Positions 1 through 4,225 of a stretch of 6,377 bases of DNA are shown in pieces. The notes below the pieces were generated by a model that saw only the letters and a program-made list of their open reading frames with translations, was not told the DNA's origin and made no database searches. Position numbers and translations under genes: made by a program. Source of the DNA: Dehalococcoidia bacterium (GTDB lineage Bacteria > Chloroflexota > Dehalococcoidia > Lucifugimonadales > Lucifugimonadaceae); assembly GCA_028278465.1 (NCBI GenBank), contig JANQEF010000178.1, positions 1 through 6,377 on the forward strand, read 5' to 3'. How positions within the stretch are numbered: the stretch's first letter is position 1; each line of letters opens with the position of its first letter.

Positions 1-1
1 C

Positions 2-508
2 GTTGAGGCCCTGTCGAAGCTGCCGCCCGCCTTCCCGCCCGGCGAGACGGTCACGGCCGGCAACGCGTCGAAGATCAGCGACGGCGCTGCGGCGACCATC
101 ATTGTCTCGGAACGCAAGGCGTCTGAGTCCGGCGTGAATGTGCTTGGCCGCATCTCCGGCTATGCCCACGCCGCCAACGACCCTGGCATGCTCTTCGACG
201 CCCCAAGGCTCGCCGTTGCGAAGCTGCTCGAGCGCACCGGCGAATCGCTCGACGACTTCGATATGATCGAGGTCAACGAGGCGTATGCCGCCCAGGTGCT
301 GGCGAACGGCGACGCGCTGCACTGGGACACCGAGCGGGTGAACACACGAGGCGGAGCGGTTGCGCTCGGTCACCCGATCGGCGCAAGCGGCGCCCGCATC
401 CTCGTCACGCTGCTCCACGGCCTCAGGCGCACGGCCGGCCGCAAGGGACTCGCCGTCGTCTGCCACGGCGGCGGCGGCGCGGTAGCCATGAGCCTGGAAG
501 CGGCCTGA
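2..508 (+). CDS. Thiolase (acetyl-CoA acetyltransferase family), C-terminal part
   Basis: Partial gene cut by the left window edge; 168 residues are visible and the N-terminal domain with the acyl-accepting cysteine lies outside. The frame opens at base 2 and reads into TAGNASKISDGAAA, a thiolase signature at the start of the C-terminal domain. Further on are NEAYAAQVLA (family NEAFA motif), GGAVALGHPIGASGARIL with the catalytic His of GHP, and near the end CHGGGGAVAM, matching the CxGGGxG loop with the second active-site Cys. Thiolases join or cleave acyl-CoAs by Claisen chemistry in the cytoplasm. Intact motifs suggest an active enzyme, but the direction (beta-oxidation or biosynthetic) and chain length cannot be told from this part. 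It ends with TGA 18 bases before the next gene, with which it is probably co-transcribed. Family assignment is firm; substrate is open. Confidence 0.95.
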   Translation, partial: VEALSKLPPAFPPGETVTAGNASKISDGAAATIIVSERKASESGVNVLGRISGYAHAANDPGMLFDAPRLAVAKLLERTGESLDDFDMIEVNEAYAAQVLANGDALHWDTERVNTRGGAVALGHPIGASGARILVTLLHGLRRTAGRKGLAVVCHGGGGAVAMSLEAA

Positions 509-516
509 GCCAGACT

Positions 517-521
517 GGAGG
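517..521 (+). promoter_or_regulatory. Ribosome binding site for the ATC hydrolase-like gene
   Basis: GGAGG lies five bases before a TTG codon at 527. This strong Shine-Dalgarno match supports the unusual TTG start. It sits inside the 18-base gap after the thiolase stop, fitting translation from a shared mRNA. Confidence 0.7.
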
Positions 522-526
522 CGCTG

Positions 527-1060
527 TTGAGTCCCGACACCGAACCAACCTCGGCCGATTCTGCCGACAACCCGGTTGGCGGCGCGCAGGGGCTTAGCGT
601 GCTTGAGCGGCGTCGCATCGAAGCCGGCGTGCTCGGCCCGATGCTCAACGCATTTCGCGACCGATTCGGCGAGGAAGAGACGCGTGAGGCGGCGCGAGAG
701 GTGATCACGGAGATCGCACGGGCGCAGGGCGCCGAGATGGCGAAGTTCCTTGGCGGTGATGACCTGGAGACCTTCGCCGCCAACAAGGACCCGTGGCGCA
801 AGGGCGGAGCGCTGGACGTCGAGGAGCTCGAGCGAAACGGCGCTGCCTACTCGTTCAACGTGACTCGCTGCGGATACGCCGATATGTACCGGAAGATGGG
901 CTACGGCGATCTTGGCGATATCTTCTCCTGCACCCGCGACTTCGAGTTTTCTAAAGGTTTCAACCCGAGAATTAAGCTGACACGCACGCAGACGATCATG
1001 CAGGGCGCCGCGTTCTGTGATTTCCGCTACACGCTGGAAGAGGAAGGCGCGGAGGACTGA
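527..1060 (+). CDS. L-2-amino-thiazoline-4-carboxylic acid hydrolase family protein
   Basis: Complete, 177 residues, TTG start chosen for the GGAGG five bases upstream. The C-terminal half carries the blocks I associate with the ATC hydrolase family: NVTRCGYADMY (111-121), LGDIFSCTRD (129-138), GFNPRIKLTRTQTIMQGA (144-161) and CDFRY (164-168). Cys115, Cys135 and Cys164 fall inside these blocks and are candidate functional residues. The founding Pseudomonas enzyme opens the thiazoline ring of L-ATC to N-carbamoyl-L-cysteine in cysteine formation. Most relatives are uncharacterised, so that reaction is not assured here. The N-terminal 25 residues are acidic and probably disordered; residues about 28-75 look helical. 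No signal peptide or membrane segment is seen, so the protein is cytoplasmic. The thiolase is 18 bases upstream and the zinc-ribbon gene 64 bases downstream. No N-carbamoyl-cysteine amidohydrolase is in view, which weakens the cysteine-pathway reading. Confidence 0.85.
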   Translation: MSPDTEPTSADSADNPVGGAQGLSVLERRRIEAGVLGPMLNAFRDRFGEEETREAAREVITEIARAQGAEMAKFLGGDDLETFAANKDPWRKGGALDVEELERNGAAYSFNVTRCGYADMYRKMGYGDLGDIFSCTRDFEFSKGFNPRIKLTRTQTIMQGAAFCDFRYTLEEEGAED

Positions 1061-1079
1061 CCTGCGGATCGGCGCCGCA

Positions 1080-1110
1080 CGAACCGGCATCACATCTGAA
1101 GCCCGGTTCG
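1080..1110 (+). other. Intercistronic stem-loop
   Basis: CGAACCGG (1080-1087) and CCGGTTCG (1103-1110) form a perfect 8-bp stem with a 15-base loop. It lies wholly between the ATC hydrolase-like stop (1060) and the GGAG ribosome binding site (1113-1116) of the next gene. No T-tract follows, so it does not look like an ordinary intrinsic terminator. It could be an mRNA processing or stability element, or it could influence ribosome access because it ends two bases before the binding site. Function is inferred only from position. Confidence 0.5.
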
Positions 1111-1112
1111 CT

Positions 1113-1116
1113 GGAG
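1113..1116 (+). promoter_or_regulatory. Ribosome binding site fixing the zinc-ribbon protein start
   Basis: GGAG lies eight bases before the ATG at 1125. It decides against the upstream in-frame ATT codon at 1017, which would overlap the preceding gene and add 36 residues with no resemblance to a zinc ribbon. Confidence 0.65.
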
Positions 1117-1124
1117 ATCTTGAT

Positions 1125-1592
1125 ATGACGACGGAACAGGAAACGCAGCAGCAGGAGATGAGGTGCATCGAGGAAGGCACGGTCCTCGAACCCTCGAAGA
1201 CGTCGGGCGAGCCATCGATGCGCTGTCCGGTGTGCAGCGGGGCGTGGCTGACCGACGAGGCGTTCCACGCAGTCGAGGACAAGTCGTTCCCGCCGGAGAT
1301 GGTGAAGGGGCAGATGCGTTACGGCGAGCATCCGACGGACCACCCGTGCCCGCACTGCGGTGAGCACATGACGCGGTTCCGCTACCGCGGCCACGGGCTT
1401 GAGATCGAGGCGTGCCCGAACGGCGTCGGCTACTGGCTGGACCACGGCGAGGACCGCCACATCAAGGATGCACTGAAGGACCGGCGGCGAGGGCTGAGCA
1501 GGTCGGCAGGCGCACAACGTGACTGGCACAGGACCCGCAGGGGTGGCTCGGTGTCGATAATGGACCGGATCAAGTCGCTGTTTGGACGGTAG
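1125..1592 (+). CDS. zf-TFIIB-like zinc-ribbon protein with two ribbon-like units
   Basis: Complete, 155 residues, ATG start supported by GGAG eight bases upstream. The second half fits the bacterial zf-TFIIB pattern: CPHC (75-78), a spacer of about 20 residues, then CPNGVGYWLDHGE (97-109), resembling the usual CPxCxGxWLDxGE knuckle but with Gly100 where the fourth Cys is expected. The first half holds CPVCSGAWLTDEAF (34-47), a good second knuckle, preceded by Cys14-x-x-Glu17 where a first CxxC would be. The protein thus reads as two tandem ribbons with three cysteines each. The tail (120-155) is basic and ends in a short amphipathic stretch, MDRIKSLFGR. Proteins of this type are poorly characterised; nucleic-acid or protein binding is plausible but not shown. 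It is the last gene before the repeat island and is probably co-transcribed with the two genes upstream. Confidence 0.75.
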   Translation: MTTEQETQQQEMRCIEEGTVLEPSKTSGEPSMRCPVCSGAWLTDEAFHAVEDKSFPPEMVKGQMRYGEHPTDHPCPHCGEHMTRFRYRGHGLEIEACPNGVGYWLDHGEDRHIKDALKDRRRGLSRSAGAQRDWHRTRRGGSVSIMDRIKSLFGR

Positions 1593-1605
1593 TTGGCGCC
1601 TGTTC

Positions 1606-1704
1606 CCTGAGCGAAGTCGAAAGGTCTCTTCTGCAGAGAACTCGTTCTGTCAGGACCGACTGTGCGTACGAGAGATCCTTCGACTCCGCTGCGCTTCGCT
1701 CAGG
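1606..1704. repeat. Long imperfect inverted repeat with CCTGAGCGAAG arms
   Basis: CCTGAGCGAAG at 1606-1616 is matched exactly by its reverse complement CTTCGCTCAGG at 1694-1704. Inside these, GTCGAAAGGTCTCT (from 1617) is nearly complementary to AGAGATCCTTCGAC (1671-1684), so two copies of one repeat face each other. An 8-base palindrome, TCTGCAGA, lies at 1630-1637. Repeats containing TGAGCGAAGTCGAAGG are, from memory, widespread between genes in several GC-rich environmental lineages. A REP-like or miniature mobile element is plausible. Confidence 0.7.
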
Positions 1705-1713
1705 AAACACATC

Positions 1714-1736
1714 CTCCCTCCCAGCTTGGGAGGGAG
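1714..1736. repeat. Perfect 10-bp hairpin, polypyrimidine/polypurine arms
   Basis: CTCCCTCCCA (1714-1723) and TGGGAGGGAG (1727-1736) are exact reverse complements around a three-base GCT loop. The stem would be very stable. No T-tract follows on either strand, so it is not a textbook intrinsic terminator, although it could still slow polymerase after the zinc-ribbon gene. Confidence 0.8.
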
Positions 1737-1748
1737 TTAGAGGGAGGG
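1728..1748 (+). other. G-quadruplex-type motif
   Basis: Four GGG runs at 1728-1730, 1732-1734, 1742-1744 and 1746-1748 are separated by loops of 1, 7 and 1 bases, meeting the usual G3N1-7 pattern. It overlaps the right arm of the preceding hairpin, so the two structures would exclude each other. Formation in the cell is not shown. Confidence 0.45.
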
Positions 1749-1778
1749 TCGTCGGACGCCATCCTGAGCTAGCCTGCT

Positions 1779-1793
1779 CTGAGCGAAGTCGAA
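1779..1793 (+). repeat. Further copy of the TGAGCGAAGTCGAA repeat
   Basis: CTGAGCGAAGTCGAA here repeats the sequence at 1607-1621 base for base, in the same orientation about 172 bases downstream. An ATCCTGAGC fragment at 1761-1769 looks like part of another copy just before it. Confidence 0.75.
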
Positions 1794-1809
1794 GAGAAGA
1801 CGAGTCTTC

Positions 1810-1828
1810 GTCCCGGCTCTGCCGGGAC
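1810..1828. repeat. Perfect 8-bp hairpin GTCCCGGC/GCCGGGAC
   Basis: GTCCCGGC (1810-1817), loop TCT, GCCGGGAC (1821-1828). It is directly followed by a second hairpin, as if modular elements were laid end to end. No T-tract follows. Confidence 0.7.
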
Positions 1829-1829
1829 C

Positions 1830-1849
1830 GGGCGCAGCAAGCGGCGCCC
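1830..1849. repeat. GGGCGC/GCGCCC hairpin element
   Basis: GGGCGC (1830-1835) pairs with GCGCCC (1844-1849). After one A/G mismatch two further GC pairs close an AA loop. The flank CCCCTAC matches the outer bases of GTAGGGGCG-type repeats that I recall from environmental bacterial genomes; that link is from memory only. Confidence 0.6.
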
Positions 1850-1912
1850 CTACCAACAGGCGTCACTCCATACTTGATCCAGAATCTCTCTGACATCGAT
1901 GCGGCAAAGGTC

Positions 1913-1939
1913 AGATCCCTCGGCTTCGCTCGGGATGAC
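1913..1939. repeat. ATCCC...GGGAT intergenic element
   Basis: ATCCC (1915-1919) and GGGAT (1932-1936) bracket TCGGCTTCGCTC, giving the familiar GATCCCTCG-type element found between genes in many GC-rich bacteria. Outer pairing is 5 bp and the inner part is imperfect. In the + strand frame of the next gene it would translate as RSDPSASLGMT, a common false N-terminus, and was used to reject upstream starts for that gene. Confidence 0.6.
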
Positions 1940-2007
1940 ATATCAGCAACTCGCCCATCAGACTCCCAACCGGTGCTATCACTTACCGTGCTTTCGCGCC
2001 GCACGGG

Positions 2008-2013
2008 TATCAT
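2008..2013 (+). promoter_or_regulatory. Possible -10 box upstream of the 2064 gene
   Basis: TATCAT matches TATAAT at five of six bases. Transcription would start near 2020, giving a leader of about 44 bases. No good -35 hexamer is seen at 16-19 bases spacing (TTACCG at 1983-1988 is weak). Offered as a candidate only. Confidence 0.25.
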
Positions 2014-2063
2014 GTACTCAGGCCATCATCGAGAGCGCCCGCACAGGCCTACGCAACGTCAAC

Positions 2064-2648
2064 ATGTTCGAAGCCAGCAACAGACGCGAAGCCAGCATCA
2101 CACTCTGCCTCTTTCCGCACCTTGCAGAGTTCATTGCGGTCGACACCCGTAGCTCGCTGCCGGACGGCGCCGCCGTGCACATCATGGCCTTCGAAGACGT
2201 CTTCACCGAAGAGTTCCAGGCCAGCGTCGAAGCCGGCTTCTCAGCGCTCCTCCGCAAAGAAGGCGTCGGCCTAATAGAGATGATCGGTCTCCCGCAGGAG
2301 GTCGAGACACTCGTCCGCGCCGAGTCGATGAAGCGCATCATCAAGCGTCTTAACCACGCCGCAAACATCCAGTCGACAGACCTCGACGGCGGCATCGGCG
2401 TCCTATTCTTCGCCCGCGGCCTGCTGTCTATCGAAAAGGACCAGCTGGAAGCTGCGGTGGACGACCTTTTCGGCCACATGCTCACCGACTCGCAGATGTC
2501 GCGGCTCCAGAACGAGCTTGAGCGGCTGATCGACGAGGAACGGGCTGAGGACGACAAGATCAAGGAGCGCGAGCTGGCGCAGCTGATCACCGGCGAGCCC
2601 GGTTCTTTCGTGACGCTCTGGCAGAACGGCGGCGACCGCCAGCCGTAG
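2064..2648 (+). CDS. Hypothetical protein, unrecognised family, helical C-terminus
   Basis: I do not recognise this 194-residue protein. The frame is open from further upstream, but its first part translates an intergenic repeat, and ATG at 2064 is the first start codon beyond it. No clear ribosome binding site precedes it, so the start is uncertain. Residues 10-45 alternate hydrophobic and charged positions (ITLCLFPHLAEFIAV, then AAVHIMAF) and may form strands. Residues 80-100 are helical and basic (ESMKRIIKRLNHAAN). A Gly-rich, hydrophobic DGGIGVLFFARGLL follows at 108-121. Residues 122-175 are strongly charged and suit a long helix or coiled coil (LQNELERLIDEERAEDDKIKERELAQLI). No signal peptide or membrane segment is evident, so it is probably cytoplasmic. 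The channel gene starts 42 bases downstream with its own candidate promoter, so co-transcription is not required. Confidence 0.65.
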   Translation: MFEASNRREASITLCLFPHLAEFIAVDTRSSLPDGAAVHIMAFEDVFTEEFQASVEAGFSALLRKEGVGLIEMIGLPQEVETLVRAESMKRIIKRLNHAANIQSTDLDGGIGVLFFARGLLSIEKDQLEAAVDDLFGHMLTDSQMSRLQNELERLIDEERAEDDKIKERELAQLITGEPGSFVTLWQNGGDRQP

Positions 2649-2670
2649 CGGCATCAGCCCGGATCCCTCG

Positions 2671-2691
2671 CGGCGATATACTCTTTCGCCG
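2671..2691. promoter_or_regulatory. Dyad bracketing the channel gene's -10 box
   Basis: CGGCGA (2671-2676) and TCGCCG (2686-2691) are exact reverse complements separated by the nine bases TATACTCTT. The right arm ends on the G of the GTG start codon. The arrangement suits an operator over the promoter, but a six-base dyad can arise by chance in GC-rich DNA. Confidence 0.35.
2677..2682 (+). promoter_or_regulatory. Candidate -10 box of a leaderless promoter
   Basis: TATACT matches the TATAAT consensus at five of six positions and ends eight bases before the GTG at 2691, the distance expected between a -10 box and the first transcribed base. No Shine-Dalgarno sequence lies before the GTG. Together these suggest a transcript beginning at or next to the start codon. 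No convincing -35 hexamer is seen. Confidence 0.45.
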
Positions 2692-4127
2692 TGGACGAGA
2701 ACGCACAGAACGAGCCGTCTCTGCTCAGAGACCTGTTCAACAACCCGGAAGATGGCACCTTTCTTGCCTGGCTGGCCGACCGCGGTCTCTGGGCCATCCT
2801 AATCGCCGTCGGCGCGCTGATCACCTGGTACATCGTCCGCCGCTACATCCGCCGCCAGCTACTGTCCGCCATCCACAACGTCGAGGGCGACGATGGCGAG
2901 CTGACTGATCAGCAGATCGCGGTGCGCGGAGCCAACCGGCTGATCGCCACCGTCATCCCCGGAATCGTGATCGGGACCGCGGCCGTCATCGGCGCGATGG
3001 TCGTGCTCGGCAACGATGTAGATCCGGCGCTCGAATTCTTCTCGGATCTCGGCACAGACGCCGCCCGCTGGCTCTTCACCAGTGGCGTGCGCATCGTCGC
3101 CGTGCTGGTGCTCGGCTGGGTCGGCATCCGGCTCGCCAGGCGCTTCATACCTCCGCTCATGATGCGAGTGATACGCGACAGCCGGGATGCGGCGGATGCT
3201 GCTGAGGCTTCCCGCAAACGAGCTGAGACTCTGGGCGCCGTCTTCGTCGCAGCCGCCAACGTGATCATCGTCATCATCATGGTGTTCACGGTGCTGACCG
3301 AGATCGGTGTGCCGATCGGCCCGGTCTTGGGCGGCGTCGGCATCGCTGGCATCGCCGTAGGCTTCGGCGCTCAGCACCTCGTCAGAGACGTCATCACAGG
3401 CACGCTGATACTGCTCGAAAACCAGTACCGACAGGGCGACGTGGTGCAGATCGCCGGGATAGCCGGCATGGTCGAATCGATCAACCTGCGTCGCACAGTG
3501 CTGCGGGATCTCGACGGCAAGGTGCACACCATCCCGCACGGCGAAATCTCCACCACCAGCAACTTCACCAAGTACTGGTCGAGGATCGTTCTCGACGTTG
3601 GCGTGGCGTACAAGGAGAACATGGAGCGGGTGTTCCGCATCCTCAACGAGCTGGGCGAGGAGCTGGCGAACCACCCGGAGCTGGGGCTGAAGGTGATCGA
3701 CCCGCCGAAGGTGTTGCGCCTGAACAACTTCGGCGCATCGGAGCTGACGATCCGCATGCTGGGCGTGTGCAAGCCGCTGACACAGTGGGAGCTGACCGGC
3801 TGGCTGCGGCTGCGGATCAAGGAGCGCTTTGACGAAGAGGGGATCGAGATACCGTTCCCGCACCAGACGGTCTACTGGGGCGTCGACCAGCCGCCCTTGG
3901 CTGCGGCGCGACCGGCGATCGCGGAGTCGGGGGGAGAGGCCGCCGGGGAGGTAGAGCCCGAGGTGGAGGATGAGGTCACGGCGGATGACTTCGCTGACCC
4001 GACCAAGCTGACTCCCGAGCAGCGGGAGGCGATGCTGGCGGAGATGGCGCTTGCGGCTCAGGCTGCGCAGGAGCAGCTACGGCGCGACCTGAATGCGGAG
4101 ACGCGCCTGCCAAGCGAGCAGGATTAG
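2691..4127 (+). CDS. MscS-family mechanosensitive ion channel, long form
   Basis: Complete, 478 residues, GTG start. MscS channels open under membrane tension and release solutes during osmotic downshock. Candidate membrane segments lie at about 33-49, 84-106, 131-149 and 182-203, followed by the pore helix region 207-243 with the Gly/Ala-rich packing motif GVGIAGIAVGFGAQ (215-228) and LVRDVITGTLILLENQY. The beta domain follows (about 244-300: QGDVVQIAGIAGMVESINL, then DLDGKVHTIPHGEI), then the cytoplasmic alpha/beta vestibule to about 392. The first four helices make it larger than E. coli MscS (286 residues, three helices). A charged loop (161-180) lies between helices 3 and 4. Residues 401-478 form an acidic, Ala-rich extension ending in a predicted helix (LTPEQREAMLAEMALAAQAAQEQL) that may be a coiled coil. 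It is convergent with the GT20 gene, 98 bases apart. Family assignment is firm; ion selectivity and tail function are unknown. Confidence 0.95.
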   Translation: MDENAQNEPSLLRDLFNNPEDGTFLAWLADRGLWAILIAVGALITWYIVRRYIRRQLLSAIHNVEGDDGELTDQQIAVRGANRLIATVIPGIVIGTAAVIGAMVVLGNDVDPALEFFSDLGTDAARWLFTSGVRIVAVLVLGWVGIRLARRFIPPLMMRVIRDSRDAADAAEASRKRAETLGAVFVAAANVIIVIIMVFTVLTEIGVPIGPVLGGVGIAGIAVGFGAQHLVRDVITGTLILLENQYRQGDVVQIAGIAGMVESINLRRTVLRDLDGKVHTIPHGEISTTSNFTKYWSRIVLDVGVAYKENMERVFRILNELGEELANHPELGLKVIDPPKVLRLNNFGASELTIRMLGVCKPLTQWELTGWLRLRIKERFDEEGIEIPFPHQTVYWGVDQPPLAAARPAIAESGGEAAGEVEPEVEDEVTADDFADPTKLTPEQREAMLAEMALAAQAAQEQLRRDLNAETRLPSEQD

Positions 4128-4225
4128 TCGGATTCGGGCGGGTTGGTGGTGGTGACGGCCGTTTGGTCAGCGGCGATGTTGCGGAAACGTTAGGTCAGCG
4201 GCAGATCAGCATCGGCAGTTGCACG
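4128..4225. other. Convergent intergenic gap with a 10-base direct repeat
   Basis: The 98 bases between the channel stop and the GT20 stop hold GGTCAGCGGC twice (4165-4174 and 4193-4202), 28 bases apart. A weak TGAC...GTCA pairing lies at 4153-4169. I see no strong hairpin with a T-tract for either gene, so the way transcription ends here is not visible. Confidence 0.5.

Larger units (their letters stand above)
1593..2063. other. Apparently non-coding, repeat-rich intergenic region
   Basis: About 470 bases separate the zinc-ribbon stop from the next likely start. Open frames that cross it run through inverted repeats and encode low-complexity Ser/Arg-rich peptides, so I call no gene. It holds an ordered series of palindromic elements, listed separately, between about 1605 and 1939. 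From 1940 to 2063 there is a repeat-free stretch with one possible -10 box. The elements on both arms make it a likely transcription boundary between the left gene cluster and the genes that follow. Confidence 0.7.

Noticed and set aside
1017..1124. Upstream extension of the zinc-ribbon gene
   Set aside because: It would overlap the previous gene by 44 bases, start at ATT, and add a non-conserved basic stretch; GGAG before 1125 supports the shorter form.
1605..1939. CRISPR array or tRNA-like structures in the repeat island
   Set aside because: The repeats differ in sequence, orientation and spacing, with no regular spacers, and no tRNA cloverleaf or T-loop signature is present.
1570..2013. 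Minus-strand frame of 147 codons across the intergenic region
   Set aside because: It runs through the palindromic repeats, gives a Ser/Arg-rich sequence with no domain, and overlaps the zinc-ribbon stop.
1874..2152. Plus-strand frame of 92 codons spanning the end of the repeat island
   Set aside because: It overlaps the repeats and the start of the 2064 gene, and the product looks like random Arg/His/Pro-rich sequence.
2859..3863. 334-codon minus-strand frame opposite the channel gene
   Set aside because: It is a shadow of the firmly identified MscS gene; the product is His/Asp/Arg-rich with no recognisable domain.
4128..4225. Bidirectional terminator between the convergent genes
   Set aside because: No strong GC stem followed by a T-tract on either strand; only a 4-bp pairing and a direct repeat are visible.
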